64,000 bases of DNA from Pseudophaeobacter arcticus DSM 23566. Its GTDB lineage: Bacteria > Pseudomonadota > Alphaproteobacteria > Rhodobacterales > Rhodobacteraceae. The stretch lies in NCBI RefSeq assembly GCF_000473205.1, contig NZ_KI421507.1:1461934-1525933 (forward strand). Direction: 5' to 3'. The notes under the pieces were generated by a model, which was not told where the DNA came from, searched no databases, and saw only the letters and a list, made by a program, of their open reading frames with translations. The translations under genes and the position numbers were made by a program. Within the stretch, counting starts at the first letter, position 1; each line of letters begins with the position of its first letter. Below are positions 19,451-27,249 of the stretch, piece by piece.

Positions 19451-20579
19451 CCACCCAAACGACAGCGCCTGGTGCGAGATCTCCCCGGTGCAGATCTCGC
19501 AGAACCTGCGCCATACTCTGGATCGGCTGCCTGCGCAGACCCGGCTTTGTGCCGTTATCAAGGCGGATGCCTATGGGCATGGCATTGAAAACGTGGTGCC
19601 TGTGTTGATGGCCCAGGGGGTGCGCCATATCGGGATCTCTTCCAACGCCGAGGCCCGCGCGGTGCGGGTGGCTGGTTTTAGCGGGGCGATCCTGCGCCTG
19701 CGCACGGCCACACCAGATGAGGTCGAAAGCGCCCTGGGGGATGATGTCGAAGAGCTGGTAGGATCAGAAGAGGGGCTGCGGGCGATCCGGGACAGGCTGG
19801 GGGGGAGAGCCCTGCCAAAGCTGCATATCTCATTGAATGCCAATGGTATGTCGCGCGATGGGCTGGAGTTGTCGACACAGCAGGGGCGGCGTGCCTGTGG
19901 CAATATTCTGAAACTGGGGGCCGGGCGCATTGTCGGGCTCTGCACCCATTTTCCGTCAAATCATAGCGATGAGCTGGCGGAAAATATTGCAAGATTTCAA
20001 CAGGATATTGCCTGGGTTTTTGCCAATAGCAGCCTGCGGCGTCAGGATGTTTTGACCCATGCCGGCAGTACATTGACCCTGGCTTCTGGATGCGATCCGC
20101 AGGTCGATATGATGCGCTGTGGCGCCATCCTGTTTGGCATCGCTGGTCCCAGCGCAGAGTTCCATCCCGCATTGACCTTGAAATCCCAGGTGATCAGCGT
20201 CGGATCCTACCCCAAAGGCAGCACAATCGGCTATGATCGAACCGCCGTTTTGCGCCGGGACAGGCGGCTTGCCAGCGTTGCTTTGGGCTATGCCAATGGT
20301 TACAGCCGTCAGCTTGCACAGGGGGCCGAGGTGCTGATCCGGGGACAGAACTGCCCGGTGATGGGGGCGATCTCGATGAATACCATCGTGGCCGATGTGA
20401 CTGAGCTGCCCGAGGTTGCGATCAGTGATGAGGTGGTCGCCTTTGGCCAGCAGGGGGGGCGAGAGATCGGATCCCAGACGATTGAACGGCTTAGCGGCAC
20501 CATCATGGCCGATCTCTTTTCCGATTGGGGGCAACGCAATCCACGTTTTATTTGTGACCGCGCTGCCCCAAATGTCTAG
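19443..20579 (+). CDS. PLP-dependent amino acid racemase, alanine racemase fold, broad-specificity-like
   Basis: A 378-residue fold type III racemase. The PLP lysine is Lys40 in AVIKADAYGHG and the second catalytic base is Tyr264 in TIGYDRTA. The LNANGMSRDG segment resembles broad-spectrum racemases (Bsr), which act on lysine and arginine, more than the KIDTGMGRLG pattern of dedicated alanine racemases. This is from recall, not alignment. No export signal is seen, unlike periplasmic Bsr enzymes. Its ATG lies inside the end of the amidohydrolase gene (8-base overlap), so it belongs to the operon. Housekeeping alanine racemase is an alternative reading. Confidence 0.85.
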   Translation: MTDHPNDSAWCEISPVQISQNLRHTLDRLPAQTRLCAVIKADAYGHGIENVVPVLMAQGVRHIGISSNAEARAVRVAGFSGAILRLRTATPDEVESALGDDVEELVGSEEGLRAIRDRLGGRALPKLHISLNANGMSRDGLELSTQQGRRACGNILKLGAGRIVGLCTHFPSNHSDELAENIARFQQDIAWVFANSSLRRQDVLTHAGSTLTLASGCDPQVDMMRCGAILFGIAGPSAEFHPALTLKSQVISVGSYPKGSTIGYDRTAVLRRDRRLASVALGYANGYSRQLAQGAEVLIRGQNCPVMGAISMNTIVADVTELPEVAISDEVVAFGQQGGREIGSQTIERLSGTIMADLFSDWGQRNPRFICDRAAPNV

Positions 20580-20629
20580 GGCGCGGCGGTCGTGGGGGCA
20601 GCTGCGAGGGCGCGATTGCAAGCGCCGGG

Positions 20630-21163
20630 TTAAGCGCCGGGACCTGACAGCAGCTCGGCGCCGCGCAACAGCTCGCGTACCGCGACCTCCTCTGTGTCAA
20701 AGGTGTCTTTGAACACCTCAACCGCCTTCCAGGGGTCGGCATCGCCGCACATGAACACATCAAAGGCGCCATAGCCGATCTCTGGCCAAGTGTGGACGGT
20801 GATATGGCTTTCCCCGAGAACCGCAACGCCCGAAACACCCTGCGGAGAGAATTTGTGGGTATGGATATGCAGCAGGGTTGCGCCACATAGGGCGGCTGCC
20901 CGACGAAAAGCGTCCTGAATGCGGGCTTCGCAGTCCAGCCCGGTCCCTTCCATCACCTCGATGATGAGATGGGTGCCGGCAAAGACCTTATTGTCACGGC
21001 AGATAAAGTGATCTGTGCGATCGGCCTGCGCCAGCGCCACCAAGGTTGCCGCAGTGGCCTGGCGGGGGCGGCCTGTGTCCGCCGGGCCTGTGTCTGCCTG
21101 GCCTGTGTGTGATGGGGCTGGCTGTGACGTCAACCCGGGGGGGAGGTCAGTGGTATCACTCAC
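20630..21163 (-). CDS. speD: S-adenosylmethionine decarboxylase proenzyme (prokaryotic class 1B)
   Basis: A pyruvoyl enzyme that supplies decarboxylated SAM for spermidine synthesis. The self-cleaving region GVAVLGESHITVHTWPEIGYG is split here as GESHITVHTWPE, with Ser119 becoming pyruvoyl and His124 and Cys139 (FMCGD) in the active site. The proposed start is GTG 21163 with AAGGTGG upstream; an ATG at 21310 is open but its extra residues look random. Even from the GTG there is an N-terminal extension of about 45 residues with repeats (GQADTGPADTG). No speE is adjacent. It is convergent with the racemase gene. Confidence 0.88.
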   Translation of the reverse strand: MSDTTDLPPGLTSQPAPSHTGQADTGPADTGRPRQATAATLVALAQADRTDHFICRDNKVFAGTHLIIEVMEGTGLDCEARIQDAFRRAAALCGATLLHIHTHKFSPQGVSGVAVLGESHITVHTWPEIGYGAFDVFMCGDADPWKAVEVFKDTFDTEEVAVRELLRGAELLSGPGA

Positions 21164-21412
21164 GTCTGCCACCTTGGGTATCCGTGCCGAGCAATCCGGT
21201 TGATCCAACGCGCACCTCTGGGCTTGACGGGGTCCTGTTGGTGGGCGGAACAGCAGCGCAACAAGATCGGGTGATAGGGTTTGGGCGGTGTCCCAAAATC
21301 GTGGTTCCATCTAGCATGAGCCACAGGCGCGCTGCAAGCCAGCCAGGCGTGACGGGCTTGGGTAGCAGGTCGTCAAAGATGTGAGGGGCAGAGCCGTGAT
21401 GAAGGGGCTGAC
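21164..21412. other. Region upstream of speD, no gene recognised
   Basis: About 250 bases between the proposed speD start and the DUF1127 terminator. The speD frame remains open up to an ATG at 21310, but that part has no family similarity. No other convincing signal was seen. Confidence 0.4.
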
Positions 21413-21413
21413 A

Positions 21414-21444
21414 TAATAAAAAGGGCCGGGGACATGCCCCGGCC
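21414..21444 (-). terminator. Terminator of the DUF1127 gene
   Basis: Perfect 8-bp stem GGCCGGGG/CCCCGGCC (21424-21431 with 21437-21444) and a 5-base loop. On the minus strand it is followed by CTTTTTATTAT. It lies 27 bases after the DUF1127 stop. Confidence 0.85.
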
Positions 21445-21470
21445 GTCAGTTGGTTCCTTTGCCCAGGGGA

Positions 21471-21704
21471 TCAAGGGCGCCAGAACGGAAGAGTCGCTTG
21501 ATAATGGGCTTCTGCGCGGGAGATCCCAATGTCATTCAGTTGCTCTGCGCTAAGATGGCGCAGCTCTGTTCGCGTCTTGTGACGGATGGACCATTTGGTG
21601 ACGAGGACTGCAAAGGCAACGGCGACCTGTGCCAGCACCGGCAAAGCAGGGCGGCTGTTCAGGTAGGAGGTGTGCGAGGGGCTCTGGGTTGCAGAAGAAG
21701 TCAT
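21471..21704 (-). CDS. DUF1127 domain-containing small protein
   Basis: A 77-residue protein with a hydrophobic-to-neutral middle (LAQVAVAFAVLVTKWSIR) and a C-terminal DUF1127 motif TELRHLSAEQLNDIGISRAEA. DUF1127 proteins are small, arginine-rich and often stress- or phosphate-responsive; some bind RNA or act in sRNA turnover, but the role here is unknown. AAGGAAAACGACC precedes the ATG. It is divergent from a MocR regulator across 94 bases that contain repeated TTGATACAAT sites, so it is a likely target of that regulator. A strong terminator follows. Confidence 0.85.
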   Translation of the reverse strand: MTSSATQSPSHTSYLNSRPALPVLAQVAVAFAVLVTKWSIRHKTRTELRHLSAEQLNDIGISRAEAHYQATLPFWRP

Positions 21705-21724
21705 GGTCGTTTTCCTTTATTGTG

Positions 21725-21809
21725 TTGATACAATCCCAATTGTCTGTTATGTAAACTTGATACAATGAATAAAAGTGGCTGTCTAAGGATGGATTGTAAT
21801 GGGTACAAT
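21725..21809. promoter_or_regulatory. Repeated MocR operator candidate, TTGATACAAT
   Basis: TTGATACAAT occurs exactly twice, at 21725-21734 and 21757-21766, starts 32 bases apart (about three helical turns). A third TACAAT at 21804-21809 pairs as ATTGTA-N5-TACAAT across the MocR start codon. MocR regulators such as GabR bind spaced direct repeats, so this is a plausible operator for the divergent pair. Confidence 0.6.
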
Positions 21810-23202
21810 TTGGTCGCCAGACCTCGACGGTAAATCGGGACCCAAATACCAGCGGGTCGCGGATACCATCCGCGCGGCGGTTGATGATGGCATATTGCAA
21901 TGCGGCACAAAGTTGCCGCCAGTGCGGGAATTGGCCTATCAGCTCAGGATCACGCCGGGCACCGTGGCTCGCGCCTATACGCTGCTGACGGATGAGGGGC
22001 TGTTGCAGGCGGAAGTTGGCCGCGGCACCTTTGTCGCGGAAAAGCAAAACCGCGTCATGGATGATGTCTGGTCGCGCGAATTGCACCTGCAAGAAGCCAA
22101 AGATCCGCATCATGTCAGCCTGTTTAGTCCACGTATGGTGGATGTTGGCCAGGTTTCCGCCCTGCGGGAGGCGATGGAGAAAGTCTCCAGGGCGGATCCC
22201 TTGCTGTTTTTGAACTACCCAACGCGGGATGCCTATCTGCCGGTACGGCAGGCTGTGCTGCAGTGGCTGGAAGGGCATGCCTTGGGGCCATTGGGGGAGG
22301 CGGATGTGGTTCTGACCCATGGGGGGCAAAATGGTATCCTGACCGTGTTGCAGACGCTGCTGCGGGATCCGCAGCCGGTGATCCTGGTGGAGGATCTCTC
22401 CTATGCAGGGTTCCGACGGGCGGCAGAGCTGTTGCGGGCCAAAGTTGTCGGTGTGGCGATGGATGAGCAGGGAATTGTACCAGACTCGCTAGAGCTTGCG
22501 ATTCGAAAGTCTGGCGCGCAGGTACTTTGTACCAGTCCAGAAGTGCACAATCCGACCGGCCTGTTTACCCCTCTGAAACGACGTCAAGAGATCGTCGAAG
22601 TTGCGCGGCGCCATGGGGTGCAGATCGTCGAGGATGATTGCTATCGCATGGGAGAGGCCAAGGCGCCAAGCTACCGGGCGCTGGCGCCGGATATGACCTG
22701 GCATGTGTTTTCGATTTCCAAGAACCTGACACCGGCGCTGCGGGTTGGCTTTGCTCTGGCGCCAACGGGGCGGTCGCAGGATCTGCGCCGGGCTGCGGAG
22801 TATAGCTATTTTGGTCTGGCGCAGCCTCTGGCGGAAGTCACCCGGATCCTGCTGTCAGATCCCCGTACCAAGGAGCTGGCGCGGGAGGTGCGCAAGGAAA
22901 TGGCCAAATACGTCCGTGTTGCGGTGAATACACTGGGCGGTTTTGAGCTGGTCTGGAACGATGAGGTGCCATTTTTATGGCTGAAACTCCCGGCAGGCTG
23001 GCGTTCAGCCGCCTTTACCCGTGCAGCCGAGGCCAAGGGGGTTCAGATCCGGTCGGCAGATGAATTTGCCCTGCGTGATGGGCGCGCGCCCAATGCCGTG
23101 CGCATCTGCGTCAATGGCCATGTCAGTCTCAAACGGTTTGAAGAGGCCATGCAGCGGCTGCGCGCGCTGCTGGATAACCCGCCCGAACAAATCAGCGTGT
23201 GA
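21799..23202 (+). CDS. MocR family regulator (GntR wHTH fused to aminotransferase-like domain)
   Basis: A 467-residue MocR/GabR-type protein. The N-terminal GntR winged helix (PKYQRVADTIRAAVDDGILQ, then LPPVRELAYQLRITPGTVARAY) is followed by a fold type I aminotransferase-like domain from about residue 110. The PLP lysine should be in FSISKNLTPALRVGF. CTSPEVHNPTGL and EDDCYRMG are also family features. Such regulators sense PLP or an amino acid imine and usually control neighbouring genes and themselves. TAAGGATG precedes the ATG. Neighbours give no clear metabolic target beyond the divergent DUF1127 gene. Confidence 0.9.
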   Translation: MGTIWSPDLDGKSGPKYQRVADTIRAAVDDGILQCGTKLPPVRELAYQLRITPGTVARAYTLLTDEGLLQAEVGRGTFVAEKQNRVMDDVWSRELHLQEAKDPHHVSLFSPRMVDVGQVSALREAMEKVSRADPLLFLNYPTRDAYLPVRQAVLQWLEGHALGPLGEADVVLTHGGQNGILTVLQTLLRDPQPVILVEDLSYAGFRRAAELLRAKVVGVAMDEQGIVPDSLELAIRKSGAQVLCTSPEVHNPTGLFTPLKRRQEIVEVARRHGVQIVEDDCYRMGEAKAPSYRALAPDMTWHVFSISKNLTPALRVGFALAPTGRSQDLRRAAEYSYFGLAQPLAEVTRILLSDPRTKELAREVRKEMAKYVRVAVNTLGGFELVWNDEVPFLWLKLPAGWRSAAFTRAAEAKGVQIRSADEFALRDGRAPNAVRICVNGHVSLKRFEEAMQRLRALLDNPPEQISV

Positions 23203-23501
23203 CCCGTCGGACGGGTGGGGTGTTTTGCGTTTCTTAATCTCTTCTGGCGAGCGGAAAAAGTCTACTTGGGGAGATAGAGGGGGGCGATAGTGTTTAGATG
23301 TCACGGGTGCGGCGGCGCTGGCCTTGGATTGGTAAATCGTTTTGGGGTATTATTATACCTATTTTTTAAACACTTGAAAACAAACAATTTAAACATGTTT
23401 GACGGCATTGACGCGGGGCGGGGAACTCCGTAAACCCTGTCCATCAAATCGGGCGCTGGACCTTTGTTCTGCGTCGTCACGACAAACAGGATTGACCTGC
23501 C
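23203..23501. promoter_or_regulatory. Leader and promoter region of rplM-rpsI
   Basis: About 300 bases without a gene. It contains a perfect palindrome GGTAT-TATT-ATACC (23346-23359) followed by a T-rich run, and an AT-rich stretch with AAACAATTTAAACATGTTT before the ribosomal protein genes. The palindrome could be a weak terminator of the MocR gene or an operator. No ribosomal-protein leader fold was recognised. Confidence 0.4.
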
Positions 23502-23960
23502 ATGAAAACCTTCTCTGCTACACCGGCAGATATCGACAAGAAATGGATCATCATTGACGCCGAAGGCGTCGTGCTGGGCCGTCTCGCATCGATTATTGCC
23601 ATGCGCCTGCGTGGTAAGCACAAAGCAACCTTCACTCCGCATATGGACATGGGTGACAACGTCATCGTGATCAATGCCGAGAAAATCCAGATGACCGGCA
23701 AGAAGCGCGAAGAGCACTTCTACTGGCACACCGGCCACCCCGGTGGCATCAAGTCCCGCACCAAGCAGGAAATCCTGGAAGGCAAGCACCCCGAGCGTGT
23801 TGTCTATCAGGCCGTCAAACGCATGCTGCCAGGCAACCGCCTGTCGCGTCAGCAGATGACAAACCTGCGCATCTATGCTGGCACCGATCACGGGCATGAA
23901 GCCCAGGCGCCCGAAGTTCTGGACGTGAAGTCCATGAACAAGAAAAACACGCGGAGCTGA
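23502..23960 (+). CDS. rplM: 50S ribosomal protein L13
   Basis: A 152-residue L13, an early assembly protein of the large subunit. Signatures are [32 protein letters not shown] and [16 protein letters not shown]. Codon use is strongly biased, as in highly expressed genes. AGGATTGACCTGCC precedes the ATG. It is followed by rpsI after five bases, the universal bacterial L13-S9 operon. Confidence 0.98.
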   Translation: MKTFSATPADIDKKWIIIDAEGVVLGRLASIIAMRLRGKHKATFTPHMDMGDNVIVINAEKIQMTGKKREEHFYWHTGHPGGIKSRTKQEILEGKHPERVVYQAVKRMLPGNRLSRQQMTNLRIYAGTDHGHEAQAPEVLDVKSMNKKNTRS

Positions 23961-23965
23961 TATCG

Positions 23966-24451
23966 ATGACTGATCAGATCAACACTCTCGAAGAGCTGAG
24001 CGCCGTTGCAGGCGTTGAGGTTGTCGCCGAAGACATCATCGCCCGTGAACCTGTTCGTGACGAACTGGGCCGCTCTTACGCCACTGGTAAGCGTAAAGAT
24101 GCGGTTGCGCGCGTCTGGATCAAGCCTGGCTCCGGCAAGGTCGTGGTGAACGGCAAAGAAATGAAAGCTTACTTTGCCCGTCCGGTTCTGCAGATGATCC
24201 TGCGTCAGCCGTTCACGGTTGCCGGTGTCGAAGACCAGTTTGACGTCTTCGCGACCGTCAAAGGTGGTGGTCTTTCCGGCCAGGCCGGTGCGGTTAAGCA
24301 CGGTGTTTCCAAAGCACTGCAGCTGTATGACCCCTCCCTGCGCGGTGCTCTGAAAGCCGCTGGCTTCCTGACACGCGACAGCCGTGTTGTTGAACGTAAG
24401 AAGTTTGGCCGCCGCAAAGCGCGTCGTTCCTTCCAGTTCTCCAAGCGTTAA
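23966..24451 (+). CDS. rpsI: 30S ribosomal protein S9
   Basis: A 161-residue S9 whose C-terminal tail reaches the P-site tRNA. It shows [46 protein letters not shown] and the basic end [18 protein letters not shown]. The N-terminal ~38 residues before the S9 fold are longer than in enterics, as in other alphaproteobacteria. It shares a transcript with rplM and is closed by a strong terminator. Confidence 0.98.
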   Translation: MTDQINTLEELSAVAGVEVVAEDIIAREPVRDELGRSYATGKRKDAVARVWIKPGSGKVVVNGKEMKAYFARPVLQMILRQPFTVAGVEDQFDVFATVKGGGLSGQAGAVKHGVSKALQLYDPSLRGALKAAGFLTRDSRVVERKKFGRRKARRSFQFSKR

Positions 24452-24474
24452 ATTTACCGCATATGTGGTTTTGG

Positions 24475-24505
24475 GGGCTGCCTTCGGGCGGCCCTTTTCT
24501 TTTTG
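24475..24505 (+). terminator. Terminator of rplM-rpsI
   Basis: GGGCTGCC (24475-24482), UUCG tetraloop, GGCGGCCC (24487-24494) with one G-U pair, then TTTTCTTTTT. It begins about 24 bases after the rpsI stop. Confidence 0.9.
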
Positions 24506-24882
24506 AACTCTCTGCCGATTTGATCCCAACCGGCTTGGGCCGTTTTGGTAAAACTCTACAGCTCGCTGGGGTGCTGGTGACCACGCGACCCAGTGACAGG
24601 CAATATGCGGGTAACACTATTGAGGGGACCCCTGCGGTGTTGGCTGAATTTGGGCTCTTGCTTTGTTGGACCGCGCCTTTGCAAAAGGCTGCCAACGCGG
24701 TCTTGAACTGCTGGCCCTGACCTGACCCAAGCCCAATGCGCGAAGATTTACGGTTGGCTTTGACCACGTTTGCCTGCGCCTTGAGGGGCGGCAATTGGGA
24801 GGCGAGCGTTTAAACAATGTTCAAACATTTTGTGTTTAAGAGGAGCCATGCCTCAGAACGAGTACCCCTATAGGAGAACCCA
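24506..24882. other. Intergenic region before the acetyltransferase, with nested palindrome
   Basis: About 375 bases without a recognised gene. At 24810-24839 a nested inverted repeat is seen: TTAAACA...TGTTTAA outside ATGTT-CA-AACAT. It ends 44 bases before the acetyltransferase ATG and could be an operator or a leader hairpin. A 13-codon frame (ATG 24848 to TGA 24889) overlaps the acetyltransferase start. The rest shows nothing. Confidence 0.45.
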
Positions 24883-24889
24883 ATGCTGA
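24848..24889 (+). CDS. Possible 13-residue leader peptide
   Basis: ATG CCT CAG then codons for a peptide MPQNEYPYRRTQC, ending in a TGA that overlaps the acetyltransferase ATG. AGGAG lies only two bases before the ATG, which is too close for good initiation, so this may be chance. Leader peptides control some acetyltransferase resistance genes in Gram-positives, which is the only reason to note it. Confidence 0.2.
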   Translation: MPQNEYPYRRTQC

Positions 24890-25488
24890 ATGTCTCGAGC
24901 AGTAAAGAAGCACCGCTTGGCAACGGGAGAGTTGAAATTGGCCGTTTCACCTATGGTTATGACGGCATCAGTTTCCGAAATACAGAAGAAGGGGCCAATG
25001 TTGTGATTGGTTCGTTTTGCTCGATCGCGGAAGATGTGACAATCATCCTTGGGGGGCAGCACAAGATTAACCGGATTGCCACATTTCCTGTGGCGCAGGT
25101 CTTTCAGGATGAGCAACTGGCGGAGGGGGATCAGGGGCTGATGGATGTCACGATCGGCAACGACGTCTGGATTGGTCACGGGGTGACCATCATGCCGGGG
25201 GTCAACATTGGTGACGGTGCAGTCATTGCTGCCACGGCCACTGTGTTCAAGGATGTTGGTCCCTATGAAATTTGGGGCGGCAATCCAGCGACATTCCAGT
25301 GCAAGCGTTTTGAAGACGATATGATCGCGGCGCTTCGAAAGCTTGCTTGGTGGACCCTGCCTGAGGAACTCATCGAGGAAATGGCGCCGCTATTGTCGAC
25401 CGTGCCAAATCCCGAATTGATCGAAGGGTTGCAAGCAATCGTGACGGACCTGGTGGTCTTTGCGGATGGGAGTGATGCCGCCGCCTAG
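24883..25488 (+). CDS. CatB-related O-acetyltransferase (xenobiotic acyltransferase, left-handed beta helix)
   Basis: A 201-residue hexapeptide-repeat acetyltransferase. Repeats such as VTIGNDVWIGHGVTIMPGVN and IGDGAVIAATATVFKDV build the beta helix, and GNDVWIGHG holds the catalytic histidine of the XAT family. IWGGNPA is the usual exit from the helix. Members acetylate chloramphenicol, streptogramins or sugars of polysaccharides with acetyl-CoA; the substrate here is unknown. AGGAGAACCCA precedes the ATG. It stands alone between two terminators, with an unusual palindrome upstream. Confidence 0.87.
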   Translation: MLNVSSSKEAPLGNGRVEIGRFTYGYDGISFRNTEEGANVVIGSFCSIAEDVTIILGGQHKINRIATFPVAQVFQDEQLAEGDQGLMDVTIGNDVWIGHGVTIMPGVNIGDGAVIAATATVFKDVGPYEIWGGNPATFQCKRFEDDMIAALRKLAWWTLPEELIEEMAPLLSTVPNPELIEGLQAIVTDLVVFADGSDAAA

Positions 25489-25519
25489 CAGCGGGTTCGC
25501 CGCAAGAGGATTAAGAAGC

Positions 25520-25544
25520 GCCCCGGATCTGCGGGGCCTTTTTT
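25520..25544 (+). terminator. Terminator of the acetyltransferase gene
   Basis: GCCCCG (25520-25525) pairs with CGGGGC (25532-25537), six-base loop, followed by CTTTTTT. Confidence 0.85.
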
Positions 25545-25576
25545 CTGAGCAGAGACACCTTGCGGCTATGGCCGCG

Positions 25577-26194
25577 TCAGTTGTCTGGCTCGATCAGGCC
25601 CAGACCGCGCAGGTAGATGCCGATGCCGGTTTCCAGCAGATCCTCCGGGGGAAAGGGCGAGGTCGCACCGGGAGTGTTGCGGGCATAGAGCTCGACCACG
25701 CCGTGGCTCATCGCCAGGATATGGGCGGAAAACATCGAGGCAGGGGGGCGCCTGTCCGCCGGGATTTGCTGGCTGAGATCATCTGCGGCGCGTTCCAGGA
25801 TATTGCGGGCGCGATTCGCGGCAGCGGCCAGTTCCGGGGAGCGGTTACTGGCAATCCCGCTTTCGAACATGGCGATGTAGTGGCCGGGATGTTTGCGCGC
25901 AAAGGCGAGATAGGCACGGCCTGTGGCCTCAAAGGCGGCCAGGGGCGACGGCTGATATTTGTCATAGGCGTGCTGCATCAGGTCGGCAAACATCAAAAAC
26001 CCCTGACGCGCCGCCTCTGCGATCAGATCTTCGCGGCCTTCAAAATGGCGATAGACCGCCGCCGGGGTAACCCCGGCCTGTTTTGCAGCCTCAGAGAGGG
26101 TAAAGCCAGTGGGGCCTTTCTGTTCGATCAGACGCAGCGCCGCCTCAACCAGGGCCTGACGCAGATTGCCGTGATGATACCCACGTTTAGGCAT
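25577..26194 (-). CDS. TetR family transcriptional regulator
   Basis: A 205-residue TetR-type repressor starting [20 protein letters not shown]. The helix-turn-helix is [20 protein letters not shown] near residues 30-50. The C-terminal ligand domain is of the larger type with a conserved [12 protein letters not shown]. Its ATG lies inside the last codons of ppk2 (8-base overlap), so it is probably co-transcribed with ppk2 and may regulate that unit. The ligand is unknown. Confidence 0.88.
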   Translation of the reverse strand: MPKRGYHHGNLRQALVEAALRLIEQKGPTGFTLSEAAKQAGVTPAAVYRHFEGREDLIAEAARQGFLMFADLMQHAYDKYQPSPLAAFEATGRAYLAFARKHPGHYIAMFESGIASNRSPELAAAANRARNILERAADDLSQQIPADRRPPASMFSAHILAMSHGVVELYARNTPGATSPFPPEDLLETGIGIYLRGLGLIEPDN

Positions 26195-27056
26195 CCCAGT
26201 TTTCCGGTCCGATGCAGATGTTTTCATTTATGGGTCCGATGGCTTTCTCATCTTTGTTTTTATAATCAATAGCATGCAGGACTGTGCGAATGGCAGAAAG
26301 ACGCGCACGCCGTTTGTCATCAGAGCGGATCACACACCAGGGCGCATGGGTGCTGTGGCTTTTATTGAGGGTCTCGCCGATGGCGGCGGAATACTCCTCC
26401 CATTTCTCCAGCCCTTTGACATCAATCGGGCTGAGCTTCCATTGCTTCAGCGGATCGCTTTCGCGGGCCAAAAAGCGGCGTAGCTGCTCGGGGCGGCTGA
26501 CGTTCAGCCAGAACTTGAACAGGATAATTCCATCGTCAACCAGGGCCTCTTCAAAACCGCCGACCTGATGAAAGAACCGTTTGCGCTGCTCTGGAGTGCA
26601 AAAGCCAAAAACATGTTCGACCACGCCGCGATTGTACCAGCTGCGGTCAAAAAACGTGATTTCACCGCCAGAGGGCAGGTGATCGACGTAGCGCTGAAAA
26701 TACCACTGGCTTTGTTCGGGCTCGCTGGGTTTGGACAGGGCCACGACGCGGGCGCCCCTTGGGTTGAGGTTCTCGCGAAACCGTTTGATTGTACCGCCTT
26801 TGCCGGCCGCATCGCGGCCCTCAAACACAATCGCGACCCGCGCGCCACTCTCTTTGACCCAGGACTGCAGCTTGACCAGTTCGACCTGCAAGGATTTGAT
26901 TTCTTTCTCATAGTCCTTGCGGGGCATGCGCTCCGAATAGGGGAAATTTGGTGCCAGAATGTCGTCCTTGTCACTGTCTTTGATACAGTTGGCCAGGTCT
27001 GTTGGAGCTTGGTTCTTGAAATAGCTGCTGATGGCGCCGTCAAATGGCAGTTTCAT
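26187..27056 (-). CDS. ppk2: Polyphosphate kinase 2 (class I PPK2)
   Basis: A 289-residue single-domain PPK2, which moves phosphate between polyphosphate and nucleoside diphosphates. Walker A is [16 protein letters not shown] (near residue 79), the Walker B/lid motif is [18 protein letters not shown], and [10 protein letters not shown] follows. One-domain length is typical of class I enzymes, which favour GTP or ATP formation. AGGAG eight bases before the ATG supports the start. It is translationally linked to a downstream TetR regulator. No ppk1 or ppx gene is near. Confidence 0.93.
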   Translation of the reverse strand: MKLPFDGAISSYFKNQAPTDLANCIKDSDKDDILAPNFPYSERMPRKDYEKEIKSLQVELVKLQSWVKESGARVAIVFEGRDAAGKGGTIKRFRENLNPRGARVVALSKPSEPEQSQWYFQRYVDHLPSGGEITFFDRSWYNRGVVEHVFGFCTPEQRKRFFHQVGGFEEALVDDGIILFKFWLNVSRPEQLRRFLARESDPLKQWKLSPIDVKGLEKWEEYSAAIGETLNKSHSTHAPWCVIRSDDKRRARLSAIRTVLHAIDYKNKDEKAIGPINENICIGPENWDA

Positions 27057-27249
27057 TGGCGAACTCCTCTTTGGTCAGGCCTTTATAGGGCAAGACCGGG
27101 GGGGATGTGAATCGCTTTCACTCAGATCAGGGGCCAGCCCAGGCGATATCCAGGTCCCGTGGCCGCAAACCGCCAGAGGCCTGCGCGCACAACGCAACAC
27201 CAGGCGGCGCCGGACAGGATATCCTCTGGGCTAACGCTGCCTCTGTTGC

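Noticed and set aside
21164..21310. SpeD starting at ATG 21310
   Set aside because: The extra 49 residues have no family similarity and a better ribosome site (AAGGTGG) precedes GTG 21163. It remains a possible longer start.
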